Positions 1 to 8,769 of a stretch of DNA of 64,000 nt are shown piece after piece. This DNA is from Labilibaculum antarcticum (GTDB taxonomy: Bacteria > Bacteroidota > Bacteroidia > Bacteroidales > Marinifilaceae), in contig NZ_AP018042.1 in assembly GCF_002356295.1 (NCBI RefSeq), positions 248,001-312,000 of the forward strand, written 5' to 3'. Positions within the stretch are counted from its first letter, which is position 1. Every line of letters starts with the position of its first letter. The notes under the pieces were generated by a model. It was given only the letters and a program-made list of their open reading frames with translations, made no database searches and had not been told where the DNA came from. Position numbers and translations under genes: made by a program.

Positions 1-11
1 CAAAGAAGGCA

Positions 12-716
12 TCAATCTAAATAGAACTTCTCTTTTTTGAAAATCCGTTTGCCCCAATATACGAATGGGGTATCGGCTGCAGCAACAATAAATTTCAAGA
101 AATACGTGCTTATAAATATTTCCCACATAACAGCAGTTTCAAATACTCCCCAAAAAGCAATAAGTACAAAAACAGTACTATCAATAAACTGAGAAACAAA
201 TGTGCTTAAATTATTGCGTATCCAAATTTGGCTGTCTTTTGGAAAATGTTTGCGCCAAAAATGATAAGCCCAGATATCATGCCGTTGGGAAAGTAAATAT
301 GCAGCAAGACTGGCAATAGCTATGCGGGGCATTAAACTAAATATTGTACTGGTTGCTTTGTGTGCAAGGCCTGCAAACTCATCTCCTTCCAGGGGTATAA
401 AAAATAAGGACAGATTCATTAATAGGGTCATGGAAATGAGGCTGAAAAATCCTATCCAAACAGCCTTTTTTGCCTCTTCTTTCCCGTAATTTTCCGATAA
501 AATATCAGTCACTAAAAACGACGAGGCATAAACGATATTACCTAAAGTTGCAACAAGTCCAAAAAGCTCAACGGTTTGAATAACTTGAATATTGGCAACA
601 ATAACAGAAATTGGAATCCATATAATAAGTCCCCATTTACCAAATATGCGATATGCTAAAATAATTAACAGGAAGTTTGCCAGCAACATGACCAGCCATA
701 AAATTTCGTTTTGCAT
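12..716 (-). CDS. yhhQ: queuosine precursor transporter (YhhQ/QPTR family)
   Basis: An integral membrane protein of about 234 residues with roughly six hydrophobic helices. It would take up a queuosine precursor (preQ0 or preQ1, or queuine) for tRNA modification in the cytoplasm. The family signature is visible around residues 40-85: ANIQV, then GNIVYASSFLVTDILSENYG followed by a KKAVWIGF helix. The reading frame stays open upstream to a TTG at 761, but the ATG at 716 gives MQNEILWLVM and the usual family start, so I chose 716; the extra 15 residues are Lys-rich and not family-like. It is a single minus-strand gene, and a candidate preQ1-type hairpin lies just upstream at 771-809, which would fit feedback control. 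The family call is firm. The exact substrate is inferred. Confidence 0.88.
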   Translation of the reverse strand: MQNEILWLVMLLANFLLIILAYRIFGKWGLIIWIPISVIVANIQVIQTVELFGLVATLGNIVYASSFLVTDILSENYGKEEAKKAVWIGFFSLISMTLLMNLSLFFIPLEGDEFAGLAHKATSTIFSLMPRIAIASLAAYLLSQRHDIWAYHFWRKHFPKDSQIWIRNNLSTFVSQFIDSTVFVLIAFWGVFETAVMWEIFISTYFLKFIVAAADTPFVYWGKRIFKKEKFYLD

Positions 717-770
717 TTTTTTATTTTTTTTGCTGAAGCAGGAAAGGATACTCACAAACAATTGTTGTTA

Positions 771-809
771 GGCCTTATTTTTACTTCGTTGCAGGGAGAT
801 GCCACCTGC
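771..809 (-). promoter_or_regulatory. candidate preQ1-type riboswitch upstream of the queuosine transporter
   Basis: On the minus strand a 5-bp stem GCAGG/CCTGC encloses the loop TGGCATCTC. It is followed by an A-rich tail, AACGAAGTAAAAATAAGGCC. The loop GGC can pair with the tail GCC to form an H-type pseudoknot, the general plan of class-I preQ1 aptamers (short hairpin, C-containing loop, A-rich tail ending in AAGG-like sequence). It lies about 55 nt upstream of the chosen ATG of a queuosine-precursor transporter. The tail is longer than in described class-I members, so this is an inference from layout and gene context only. Confidence 0.4.
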
Positions 810-1002
810 TTTGTTTGTACTAAATTCAGGATGCAAATGTAAGGAAAAATTCATCGCGAATAAATTCCATGAATAATATCGCACAAACGCCCCCTGCTGG
901 TGCGCGATTATCGCGTTTAGTTAGGCTAAATGCTAAAACTACAGTGTGTTAAGGAGATAATTATATCGTTGAGACGCAGAATTTTGAGCCTCAACGGGAA
1001 AT

Positions 1003-4000
1003 TTAAAACGCACTCAAAGAAAAGGAAATCAGTAAATTTGCAAACATGCTCCCCGTTTGATCCTCATACCCAACCCGAATTCCCAAATCGACAGGTGCAG
1101 AAAAGCGAAGCACATGCAAATCGGTACTTAGCTCAGCACCAAAAGATGTAAATGCATCCTTATATTCATATAAATTCTGATTCATATCTGAAAATTTACC
1201 TTTTTGATATCCGTAATCGAAAAAAGCGTTCATCTTTACTCGTTTAAAATAGGCCAATGGTCCCATATTCCAATCGGGATAAAACAATGGCAAGGCGTAA
1301 TCAATTCCTGTGGAGAAAATATCCTCACCATAAATATCATACATACCACGAGGACTTTTAATCGTATTTGAGAATCGGGAATTATAGACTGAACGGTTTT
1401 GGTACCCGCCATAGAGTTTAATGCCATGATGCTTTGCGAAACCTGGGAAGTACAGGTAACTTTCGGCCGACCATGTTTCTCCCAGCTTCGAATCGCCAAA
1501 TGGTGTGTGTCTATAGTTCAATTCCAGCACCTGAGCCCATTGGTACTGCACATCGCGAGGAGCTGTTTTTACAATGTTATAGGCAAAAATCTGATACTCC
1601 ATAATTTCCTGAGTAAAATCCTTATCACCAAAATCGTACTCGCCCAATGGTAAAGGATTTGCTTGTGTAGTAGCTAAAGTTGTATATTTCATGTTTGCCA
1701 GCTTAGCCAAACTGTAGGTTACTTTTGGTATTATGCGTGTGGAATATTTCCCTCCCGAAAGATCGAATGGTAAACGGATACTATTTTCCCATCCCCATTG
1801 TTTTAAAGCGCGGTTCACCAATACTGTATCTATCTGAGAAGGAGTAATTCGATCGGCAAGCGTCCAAAACTGTGATTCTTTATTGCCAACTGTCAGTTTC
1901 GAATCGAAAATGGGAAACAGTCCCTGATAGGACATATTCACGTAAAACTGCCCGTTTTGATAGCCCTGTTCTTTTTTGTAACCAACTGTGGTCAGCAATG
2001 TACTCAGCTTATTTTGTGAAGCCACAGACACGCCTATATCGGATTCTTGTTCCAGCCCATCGATAAAAACCGGAGCCCAGGAATGAAAATTGAACAGATG
2101 TCCCAATTTTGAGTAATTCTTCACTTCGAATCGATCCAAATTAGTAGTATCCGGAGATAACTTTTCACCCAATTGCTCCGATAAATTTTCGGCTAATGGG
2201 AATGTCTTGAAATTGCCAGCCCACTCTGTCCAATTATCAGCTTGACTGGTAGTTTTAACCGGCAGATAGCCATCGGATGTGTAATCGGAATAATAGAGCT
2301 GATTTTTATTTACATGTGGATCGCGTGCGCCAAACCTTGACGAAGTAACCTGATAAATTTTTTCGCTTGATTTATTGAAAGCAAAAACATTATCGATTCC
2401 CGTAAAACTGGCTGTAAAAAAGACATGATCATCGGTTACCTCCAGCTGAGACATTTCATGTGCTCCAAAAGAAAACAAGCTGGTTCTGCTTCCTGAATTT
2501 AAATCGAGAGATACCAATTGCTTTCCTTCTTTATTTAAAAGAATATATAATATCGAATTGTTCTTGTTCCACTTTGGTGATAATATAAATTCATCTTTCC
2601 CTGCCGTGATTCTTTTCTCAAGCAGTTTACTTTCGGCATTGAGTATCTCCAAATGATTATCGCCCAATTCATCAATTTCAACAGCTGTAATTTGCTTTCC
2701 ATCATCTGAAAAAGCAGGTGCAAACAAAGAATTTTCATATTTGATTTTACTTCTTTTTTTCAAATTGGTATCATACATCACCAACACACTTTTATCGGCC
2801 TTTTCCCAACGTAAATTCTCTTTTCGTTCTGACCAAATCAGTTTGCCGTTTTTGTAATCGAAACCCGAATTAAAATCGTATCCGGGAACGAAAAGTTTTT
2901 TCTTACTGCCGTCTTCGCTGATTATTTCAAAGTAAGCAGCATCTGCCAAGCCTTCTTTCAATACAATCACTTCTCCTGAAGTGCCAACATGCGGAAAGCG
3001 TTGGTTTGTGTATACCTGCTCACGATTTGCCAATGCTTCAAATTTCGTAAGATTTAATTGTGCATCCTGAACTTTCCATTCCCACTGCAACTCCTTCATG
3101 GTATCGTAATACAACATCAGTTTGCCATCAGCCCGGGTATTTTGCTCTTTTACCTGTTCCCAATCAATATCCTCTACACTTATTCCTTGGGCCAGAATCT
3201 CTTTTTGCTTATCGGATAAAGAAACAAATACAGAATCTCGCTTCGCATTCATTCCATTTTTAATTCCATCGGCAAAACTTGTAATGCCTAAAGGTCTTCT
3301 CCCAACCCGGTTGAGTGTTTTCTCCCACAATTCATCTCCGTAATGGGTTTTTGCTTTGCCTACCAAATAATAGCCTAATTTGTACCGATCAGTCACATAA
3401 TCCTGATAAGATCCATTGATTGCTTTATCGTAAGAATAGTTGCCCTTTTCAATCAATTGAGCCCGCAGCTCCTGCTCAAAAAATGGCAATCGTCCACGGC
3501 CCAACTCACTTAAGGCTGTTTCGGCACAAACAGCATCGCCTTCCAGAAACCAAGCTGGCAAATACAAACCGACTACTACCATGGTCGATTGCTGGCCAAA
3601 TATATAGTTTAAAAAACGAGTAAATCCTTGTTCTAATTTATCCAACTGAATAACATGCCGGTATTCATGAGTCGTTACATGATCAATCCATAACTGAGCG
3701 TCGTTATCGGGCGAAGAAGTATTATAAATCTCCATTCGTTTAGGAGCCCATGCCACCATCCCATTACTTGTAGCACTTTGGGTATGCACAACTACTGAAA
3801 ATTTCTTAGGTTGATGATTGAGATCTTTTCCGCCCTTTTGAAGTAAATCCTGAAAAATAGCAGCCATATATTTGGCTTTTTCTTCATAAGCTTCAGGAAA
3901 TATAATTTGAAAATCATTCGTGTTAATTTGTTTCCAGCTAATGGAAGCAGGATCTTGTCCGGTAGTAAAATATTGTCCCTTAGCAAGTCCCCAAGTTGTT

Positions 4001-4041
4001 ATCAAACAAAAGAAAACCAAACCTATTTTAACAAATTTCAT
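1003..4041 (-). CDS. secreted gluzincin-like peptidase with beta-propeller and outer-membrane barrel
   Basis: A protein of about 1012 residues with a signal peptide ending near residue 23 (WGLAKGQ). The N-terminal part carries HEYRH at about 125-129 and WFLEGDA with Glu at about 167, the zinc-ligand layout of gluzincin metallopeptidases. The middle (about 330-640) has repeated short strand motifs like TolB/WD40 propellers. The last 350 residues look like a surface-antigen-type barrel (SYLYFPGF, IKSPRGMYDIYGEDIF, SFSLSAF) and end on an aromatic residue. I therefore place it in the outer membrane with a periplasmic or surface peptidase-like domain. Two adjacent ATGs (4044 and 4041) could serve as start; the frame is open to 4161, but that extension is Cys/Tyr-rich and precedes the signal peptide. 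The substrate is unknown. Confidence 0.72.
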   Translation of the reverse strand: MKFVKIGLVFFCLITTWGLAKGQYFTTGQDPASISWKQINTNDFQIIFPEAYEEKAKYMAAIFQDLLQKGGKDLNHQPKKFSVVVHTQSATSNGMVAWAPKRMEIYNTSSPDNDAQLWIDHVTTHEYRHVIQLDKLEQGFTRFLNYIFGQQSTMVVVGLYLPAWFLEGDAVCAETALSELGRGRLPFFEQELRAQLIEKGNYSYDKAINGSYQDYVTDRYKLGYYLVGKAKTHYGDELWEKTLNRVGRRPLGITSFADGIKNGMNAKRDSVFVSLSDKQKEILAQGISVEDIDWEQVKEQNTRADGKLMLYYDTMKELQWEWKVQDAQLNLTKFEALANREQVYTNQRFPHVGTSGEVIVLKEGLADAAYFEIISEDGSKKKLFVPGYDFNSGFDYKNGKLIWSERKENLRWEKADKSVLVMYDTNLKKRSKIKYENSLFAPAFSDDGKQITAVEIDELGDNHLEILNAESKLLEKRITAGKDEFILSPKWNKNNSILYILLNKEGKQLVSLDLNSGSRTSLFSFGAHEMSQLEVTDDHVFFTASFTGIDNVFAFNKSSEKIYQVTSSRFGARDPHVNKNQLYYSDYTSDGYLPVKTTSQADNWTEWAGNFKTFPLAENLSEQLGEKLSPDTTNLDRFEVKNYSKLGHLFNFHSWAPVFIDGLEQESDIGVSVASQNKLSTLLTTVGYKKEQGYQNGQFYVNMSYQGLFPIFDSKLTVGNKESQFWTLADRITPSQIDTVLVNRALKQWGWENSIRLPFDLSGGKYSTRIIPKVTYSLAKLANMKYTTLATTQANPLPLGEYDFGDKDFTQEIMEYQIFAYNIVKTAPRDVQYQWAQVLELNYRHTPFGDSKLGETWSAESYLYFPGFAKHHGIKLYGGYQNRSVYNSRFSNTIKSPRGMYDIYGEDIFSTGIDYALPLFYPDWNMGPLAYFKRVKMNAFFDYGYQKGKFSDMNQNLYEYKDAFTSFGAELSTDLHVLRFSAPVDLGIRVGYEDQTGSMFANLLISFSLSAF

Positions 4042-4197
4042 CATATAATAATATTGATCGTGTATTTTAAATTTTAACAAAAACAAGTTAGAAGACTGAG
4101 CTGTACAACAAAACACTCTTATTAAAGTCTGATAACTAGACTTGCAGTAGAGTAATATCAAAAACTTAAACGATACATTACTGCTCCGAATAAATAA

Positions 4198-4205
4198 TAA
4201 TTTTG
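4198..4205 (+). promoter_or_regulatory. possible Bacteroidota -7 element for ppk2
   Basis: The octamer TAATTTTG fits the Bacteroidota -7 consensus TAnnTTTG and lies 46 bases before the chosen ATG of the polyphosphate kinase gene. No clear -33 TTTG box is seen at the right distance, so support is weak. Confidence 0.3.
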
Positions 4206-4250
4206 CAAACGACTAAAAATACTTATTTTTAATTGAATTTAAACTTCCAT

Positions 4251-5108
4251 ATGAATATCGATAAATATAAAATCACGAAAAAGGTAAGCTTAGCCAATAC
4301 CGACACTTTCAAAGAAATTGAAGATGCTAAGGACAAATTAAAGCACATTCGCAGAGAAATTAGCGAATTGCAGGATGTCATGTATGCACATGGAAAATAC
4401 AGCATGCTTATTTGCTTGCAAGGTATGGATACATCCGGAAAAGATAGTTTAGTGCGTGAGGTTTTTAAAGATGTGAATGCCAGAGGAGTTGTGGTACACA
4501 GTTTTAAGGCACCTACTTCGAATGAACTAAAGCATGATTTTTTGTGGCGGCATTACATTGCACTTCCGCAAAGAGGTAAAATTTGTGTTTTTAACCGCAC
4601 ACATTACGAAAATGTATTGGTTACCCGAGTACATCCCCAATATATTTTGGGAGAAAACATTCCTTCGGTAACTGGTCTTGATGATTTAGATGATGCCTTT
4701 TATCACAAACGCATGGAACGAATTGTTTATTTTGAAGAGCACATTGCCGAAAGTGGGACTATTATTTTAAAATTCTTTTTACACCTTTCAAAAGACGAAC
4801 AGAAAAAGAGATTGTTTCGAAGACTTAGAATGAAAGTAAAAAACTGGAAGTTTTCCAAAGATGATTTGAAAGAAAGAAAATCGTGGAGTGCTTATCAGGA
4901 GTGCTACGAAGATGCAATTAACCGCACCTCGAAGGACTTTGCTCCCTGGTATGTTGTTCCTGCCGACGACAAAGCTACAGCAAGACTTATTGTAGCTGAA
5001 ACAATACTTCAAAGCTTGCAATCTTATAAAGACATGGTGGAACCTAGTCTCGACAAAGAGACTTTATCGCATTTAGATGAGTTTAAAAAGCAACTTGAAA
5101 ATGATTAA
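4251..5108 (+). CDS. ppk2: polyphosphate kinase 2 family protein
   Basis: A protein of 285 residues from the ATG at 4251; an upstream in-frame TTG at 4233 is less likely. PPK2 enzymes move phosphate between polyphosphate and nucleoside mono- or diphosphates in the cytoplasm. The Walker A motif GMDTSGKDS is at residues 58-66, the Walker B region CVFNRTHYE at 112-120 is followed by VTRVHP, and a basic lid segment (RRLRMKVKNWKF) lies near 195. The length matches the one-domain PPK2 class. It diverges from the peptidase gene at 1003-4041 and has its own terminator at 5167-5200, so it is probably monocistronic. Which nucleotide it prefers cannot be read from the sequence. Confidence 0.9.
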   Translation: MNIDKYKITKKVSLANTDTFKEIEDAKDKLKHIRREISELQDVMYAHGKYSMLICLQGMDTSGKDSLVREVFKDVNARGVVVHSFKAPTSNELKHDFLWRHYIALPQRGKICVFNRTHYENVLVTRVHPQYILGENIPSVTGLDDLDDAFYHKRMERIVYFEEHIAESGTIILKFFLHLSKDEQKKRLFRRLRMKVKNWKFSKDDLKERKSWSAYQECYEDAINRTSKDFAPWYVVPADDKATARLIVAETILQSLQSYKDMVEPSLDKETLSHLDEFKKQLEND

Positions 5109-5166
5109 TAATACGAATTAATGAGTAATGCCAAAATCATATTGGCGAACAAAGTCTCAAAATACA

Positions 5167-5200
5167 AAAATCAAGATAAATCTTCTTTTATCTTGATTTT
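5167..5200 (+). terminator. intrinsic terminator after ppk2
   Basis: A perfect 14-bp stem, AAAATCAAGATAAA with TTTATCTTGATTTT, closes a 6-nt loop. It lies 60 bases after the ppk2 stop and ends in T, with A on the other side, so it may act in both directions. Confidence 0.75.
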
Positions 5201-5351
5201 ATGTACTTCCCTACTAACCATCACAATCAATATTTTCACAACGAACAGTTCACATTATAAGCCTGATTTGATTTGCAATATTCGATTTCTATGCAGACCT
5301 TTGCCTCCTTAAATAATGAAGGAACCATTAGGTTCTTAAGAACACAAGACT

Positions 5352-6131
5352 ATGAGTGAAATAATCATTAAAACACCGGAACAAATTGAGGGAATTCGAA
5401 AAAGTTCTCAATTAGCAGGAAATACTCTAAAATATATTAGCGATTTCGTTAAAGAAGGAGTTAGCACAGAATATTTAGATCAGTTGATTGAAGAATACAT
5501 TCGAAATAATAATGCAATACCTGCACCTCTTAATTATCATGGTTTTCCAAAATCATGTTGTATTTCTTTAAATAATGTAATCTGCCACGGTATTCCGGAT
5601 GAAAAAACCATTCTTAAAAATGGTGACATTTTGAATATTGATGTGACTACAATTTTAGATGGTTACTTTGGAGATACCAGTACCATGTTTACTATTGGAG
5701 AAGTTTCAAAAGAAGCAGCTAATTTGGTTGAAGATACTGAACACGCCATGTATTTGGGAATTGACCAAGTTAAACCTGGCAATTACTTTGGCAACATCGG
5801 TTTTATGATAGGACGTTTTGCCAAAGGAAAAAAATACAGTGTTGTCTACGAATTTTGTGGTCATGGTGTTGGCATCGAATTTCACGAAGCGCCTCAAGTT
5901 GAGCATATCGCTCCCAAAAATTCCGGACCAAAGATGAAAGCAGGTATGGTTTTCACCATTGAACCAATGATTAATTTGGGTAAACCAAGAGCCATTGTTG
6001 ATGAAAAAGATGGCTGGACAGCTCGTACTATTGACAAGAAGTTATCCGCACAATTCGAACATACAATTTTAGTAACTGAAGATGGATTTGAAATTCTTTC
6101 GGATGTAGGTGATTATGATATTTTCAAGTAA
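5352..6131 (+). CDS. map: type I methionine aminopeptidase
   Basis: Removes the initiator Met from nascent proteins in the cytoplasm using a dinuclear metal centre. All five ligands are visible: Asp97 (NIDVT), Asp108 (YFGDTS), His171 (CGHGVGIEFHE), Glu204 (FTIEPM) and Glu236 (QFEHTILV), with His79 (VICHGIP) and His178 in the active site. At 259 residues it has the usual length for the short bacterial type without an N-terminal extension. It sits between two terminators and is transcribed alone. Many Bacteroidota have map next to secY and ribosomal genes, so this free-standing copy may be a second one. Confidence 0.95.
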   Translation: MSEIIIKTPEQIEGIRKSSQLAGNTLKYISDFVKEGVSTEYLDQLIEEYIRNNNAIPAPLNYHGFPKSCCISLNNVICHGIPDEKTILKNGDILNIDVTTILDGYFGDTSTMFTIGEVSKEAANLVEDTEHAMYLGIDQVKPGNYFGNIGFMIGRFAKGKKYSVVYEFCGHGVGIEFHEAPQVEHIAPKNSGPKMKAGMVFTIEPMINLGKPRAIVDEKDGWTARTIDKKLSAQFEHTILVTEDGFEILSDVGDYDIFK

Positions 6132-6169
6132 ATATCAGTAATAACTTACTTCTATATAAATATCAAGAG

Positions 6170-6208
6170 GAACCGTTTCAAAATCAATTTTGGAACGGTT
6201 CTTTTTTT
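6170..6208 (+). terminator. intrinsic terminator after map
   Basis: The stem GAACCGTT/AACGGTTC is extended by further pairs around an AT-rich loop and followed by a run of seven T. It lies about 40 bases after the map stop. Confidence 0.8.
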
Positions 6209-6264
6209 GCTTTTACAAAAGCCTATTTTGTTGTAAATTCGATTCGTTAATTTAAATCAGAAAA

Positions 6265-6978
6265 ATGAAAAATATAGCTGTTATATTGGCCGGAGGAAGT
6301 GGAAAACGTATGGGTGGATCTATACCTAAACAATTTCTACTGCTTGGCGGAAAACCAATCATTCAGCATTCTATTGAAACATTCGAAAAGCATTCCTTAA
6401 TCGATGAAATTTGTATTATTATTCATTCTGATTTTATTCAGGAGATTGACAGTATTGTTCAGAACAATCAATTTAAAAAAGTGATGCACATTTTACCGGG
6501 TGGTAAAGAAAGAAGTGATTCAAGTCTTGCGGCTATTAATGCATATCAAGAAAATCGAGATATCAACTTAATCTTTCACGATGCCGTTCGTCCATTCGTA
6601 ACCGACAAGATCATTACTAATGTAATTTCTCAGCTTAAAAAAGGAAAATCGGTTGCCGTTGCTATAACAACAGTCGATACGATTTTTCAGGTCGACGAAA
6701 ATGATCGAATTGTTTCTGTTCCGCAAAGAAGCTTTTTAAGAAGAGCTCAAACCCCGCAAGCATTTTCATACAAGGTGATTAAAAAAGCCTACGACATTGC
6801 CATGCAAGATGCTAATTTTGTTGCTACCGATGATTGTGGAGTGGTATTGAAATACCTGCCAAATGAAGCCATCTATATTGTTGAAGGCGATGAATCAAAT
6901 ATCAAAATTACTTTTGAAGGAGATTTGGTATTTGGGGAGCAGATTTTAATAAATACGAAGTTAAAATTTCCTAAGTAA
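6265..6978 (+). CDS. ispD: IspD/TarI-family cytidylyltransferase
   Basis: A cytoplasmic enzyme of 237 residues that transfers CMP from CTP to a sugar-alcohol phosphate. The nucleotide-binding signature ILAGGSGKRMG (7-17) is followed by PKQF (21-24). HDAVRPF, RRAQTPQAF and the C-terminal ESNIKITFEGDL are also present. IspD (2-C-methyl-D-erythritol 4-phosphate, isoprenoid pathway) and TarI/Acs1-type enzymes (ribitol 5-phosphate, CDP-ribitol) share these motifs. The neighbours are a GT2, a TagD-like cytidylyltransferase, an SDR and a CDP-glycerol-type transferase. That favours a polymer role, but the gene could equally be the cell's ispD. A decayed relative lies 1.4 kb downstream at 8412-8575. 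The fold is certain; the substrate is not. Confidence 0.85.
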   Translation: MKNIAVILAGGSGKRMGGSIPKQFLLLGGKPIIQHSIETFEKHSLIDEICIIIHSDFIQEIDSIVQNNQFKKVMHILPGGKERSDSSLAAINAYQENRDINLIFHDAVRPFVTDKIITNVISQLKKGKSVAVAITTVDTIFQVDENDRIVSVPQRSFLRRAQTPQAFSYKVIKKAYDIAMQDANFVATDDCGVVLKYLPNEAIYIVEGDESNIKITFEGDLVFGEQILINTKLKFPK

Positions 6979-7037
6979 AATTATATATTTGCACAAACTG
7001 ATAGAACAACTAAATCACATAGCAACAAATAAAACAA

Positions 7038-7850
7038 ATGGAAAATAATATATCAACCTCACTTCTTATAACTACATATAATAGTCCTAAGTTTCTAGAT
7101 TTAGTTTTTAGAAGTATAATGAAACAAACTGTTATGCCTGACGAAGTTGTTATAGGCGATGACGGCTCAAAAAAAGAGACAAAAGATATTATTGATTCTT
7201 ACCGTGATAAATTACCATGTAAAATCAAACATGTATGGCAAGAAGACAATGGATTTCAGAGATGTAGAATATTAAACAAAGCCATAGCTCAGGTCACCTC
7301 TGACTATATTTTGCAAGTAGATGGCGATATCATAATGCATCCAAAATTTGTAGAGGATCATATTTCCGCAGCAAAACCAAGACAATTTGTTTGCGGTAAC
7401 AGAAGTTTCGTTCGTAAAAATAAAACTAGTCGCTTAATTGATAAGCCTGATAAACTATCATTTAATATTCTGGACATAAAAAAACGCAAAAGATTTTTCA
7501 GAATCCCATGCTTATCTCCCTTTTACAGAAACAAACGAAGTAATACCTCAAGAAAGGGAAATGTGGGATGTAATATGGCCTACTGGAAAGAAGATATTGT
7601 GAAAATTAATGGTTATAACGAAGGTTTTGTTGGTTGGGGATACGAAGATATTGAAATGGTCGAGCGCCTAATGAACTCAGGAGTAAGAAAAACAACTTTA
7701 TTGTTTATGGCTGTAGAATATCATTTGTATCATCCTAAAAGTTCAAGAGCTAGCTCTATAAAGAATAAGAAAATGTATTACGATTGTAAAAATCTAAGCT
7801 TGTCCTTCTGTGAAAATGGAATTAATAAATATATTGACACGATCCAGTAA
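7038..7850 (+). CDS. family 2 glycosyltransferase
   Basis: A cytoplasmic or membrane-associated sugar transferase of 270 residues with a GT-A fold. Visible motifs are SLLITTYNSP near the N terminus, GDDGS (about 41-45), VDGD as the metal-binding acidic motif near 95, and a C-terminal galactosyltransferase-like segment, GWGYEDIEMVERL. No membrane helices are seen. It lies 60 bases after the cytidylyltransferase gene and is followed by a strong terminator, so the two probably share a transcript. It likely adds a sugar to LPS core or a surface glycan; the donor and acceptor are unknown. Confidence 0.88.
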   Translation: MENNISTSLLITTYNSPKFLDLVFRSIMKQTVMPDEVVIGDDGSKKETKDIIDSYRDKLPCKIKHVWQEDNGFQRCRILNKAIAQVTSDYILQVDGDIIMHPKFVEDHISAAKPRQFVCGNRSFVRKNKTSRLIDKPDKLSFNILDIKKRKRFFRIPCLSPFYRNKRSNTSRKGNVGCNMAYWKEDIVKINGYNEGFVGWGYEDIEMVERLMNSGVRKTTLLFMAVEYHLYHPKSSRASSIKNKKMYYDCKNLSLSFCENGINKYIDTIQ

Positions 7851-7868
7851 AATGTATAAATAATATAG

Positions 7869-7902
7869 GGTTAGACTTTAACGAAGTCTAACCTTTTTTT
7901 TT
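7869..7902 (+). terminator. intrinsic terminator after the GT2 gene
   Basis: An 11-bp stem, GGTTAGACTTT/AAGTCTAACC with a short AACG-type loop, is followed by a run of nine T. Confidence 0.85.
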
Positions 7903-8065
7903 AATATGACAAACTGATTATACTGTTCACCTTTCCTGATTGAACTTCACCAATTTACAATTGATTGTTTGGTGGATAGATATATGAATATTCTTATAGT
8001 ATCATATACAAAAAAAGAATGATTATTTATTTTAAGAATTAAACCGCAAGCAGAGCACTTAATTA

Positions 8066-8334
8066 TCAACCCTTAATGCACTCACAATAAATCTCATAAG
8101 TATTCTTCCCCATTACTTCATCAGTAAACCGATCATTCAGTAACTTTTCAGCATTAACCATTATATCATATCTTAATTGGCCGTCAACCCTTAACCTTAA
8201 AGTATTCTCCGATAACGACTTTCCCAAGTCTCCGATAAAAGCCCAGACGACTCATGTTTTATAGCTTCTGGGATAGCTCCAGCCATTGTTGCAATCACTG
8301 GTACTTTATTTGCTAAAGCTCATAAATTGTAAGC
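8066..8334 (-). pseudogene. remnant of a GT4-type glycosyltransferase (C-terminal part)
   Basis: On the minus strand a broken frame reads ANKVPVIATMAGAIPEAI and HESSG, the donor-binding region of GT4 enzymes. After a frameshift it continues as GDLGKSLSENTLRLRVDG and ends as NAEKLLNDRFTDEVMGKN then CECIKG-stop. A stop codon also interrupts the segment just before ALANKV. No start or N-terminal domain remains. It lies between the active GT2 and TagD-like genes, so the polymer locus once had a further transferase. Confidence 0.62.
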
Positions 8335-8411
8335 GCACATTAGTGTGAATTGGACATAAAAACCTGCGATTGCCAAGAACAACAATAGGTTCGTTTTTCA
8401 CTTTTACACCT

Positions 8412-8575
8412 TACAGTATAGCTCTACAAGATCCTAATATTATTTAGACAGATCATTATCGTGTTGTTATAAAATGCCTCCCTAACGAATAGATCCTTCT
8501 TGTTGAAGGAAACGAATCGAATATAAAACTACCTTTGAGCAGAATTTAGTGCAGGAAGAGTAAATATTAAAAAGC
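8412..8575 (+). pseudogene. remnant of a second IspD/TarI-family cytidylyltransferase
   Basis: The decayed plus-strand frame reads YSIALQDPNII-stop-TDHYRVVIKCLPNE-stop-ILLVEGNESNIK and, after a shift, TTFEQNLVQEE. This parallels the C terminus of the intact cytidylyltransferase at 6265-6978 (YDIAMQDANF, GVVLKYLPNE, VEGDESNIK, ITFEGDLVFGEQ). Two internal stops and one frameshift show that it is dead. Nothing resembling the catalytic N terminus is left. Confidence 0.7.
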
Positions 8576-8769
8576 AGAAATTAATTCGATTAATATCATA
8601 TCAATTTTTTCTGCCTAACAAATAAGCAATCTTGTTATTACCTGTCATTTTCTTATTAATCATGATTAAAGAAATATTCCATAAAAAAAAACTATTTTTA
8701 GAGCAAACAATAACACAAATCAAGCCCCACAATTCTATTTAATTGGCTTGATTACTTAAACTAAATCAC
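8576..8769. other. AT-rich gap before the TagD-like gene
   Basis: This is the rest of the 0.9-kb gap that holds the two pseudogenes. I see only AT-rich sequence, no clear hairpin with a T-run and no further readable remnant. The promoter of the tagD-like gene should lie here. Confidence 0.4.

Noticed and set aside
717-761. TTG start for the queuosine transporter
   Set aside because: The extra residues are not family-like; the ATG at 716 fits better, though the AAGG in the putative riboswitch lies at a workable distance from the TTG.
4042-4161. N-terminal extension of the outer-membrane peptidase
   Set aside because: Forty Cys/Tyr-rich residues would precede a perfect signal peptide, so the start was set at 4041.
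5121-5312. 63-codon frame between ppk2 and map
   Set aside because: It contains the perfect ppk2 terminator stem and has no family similarity.
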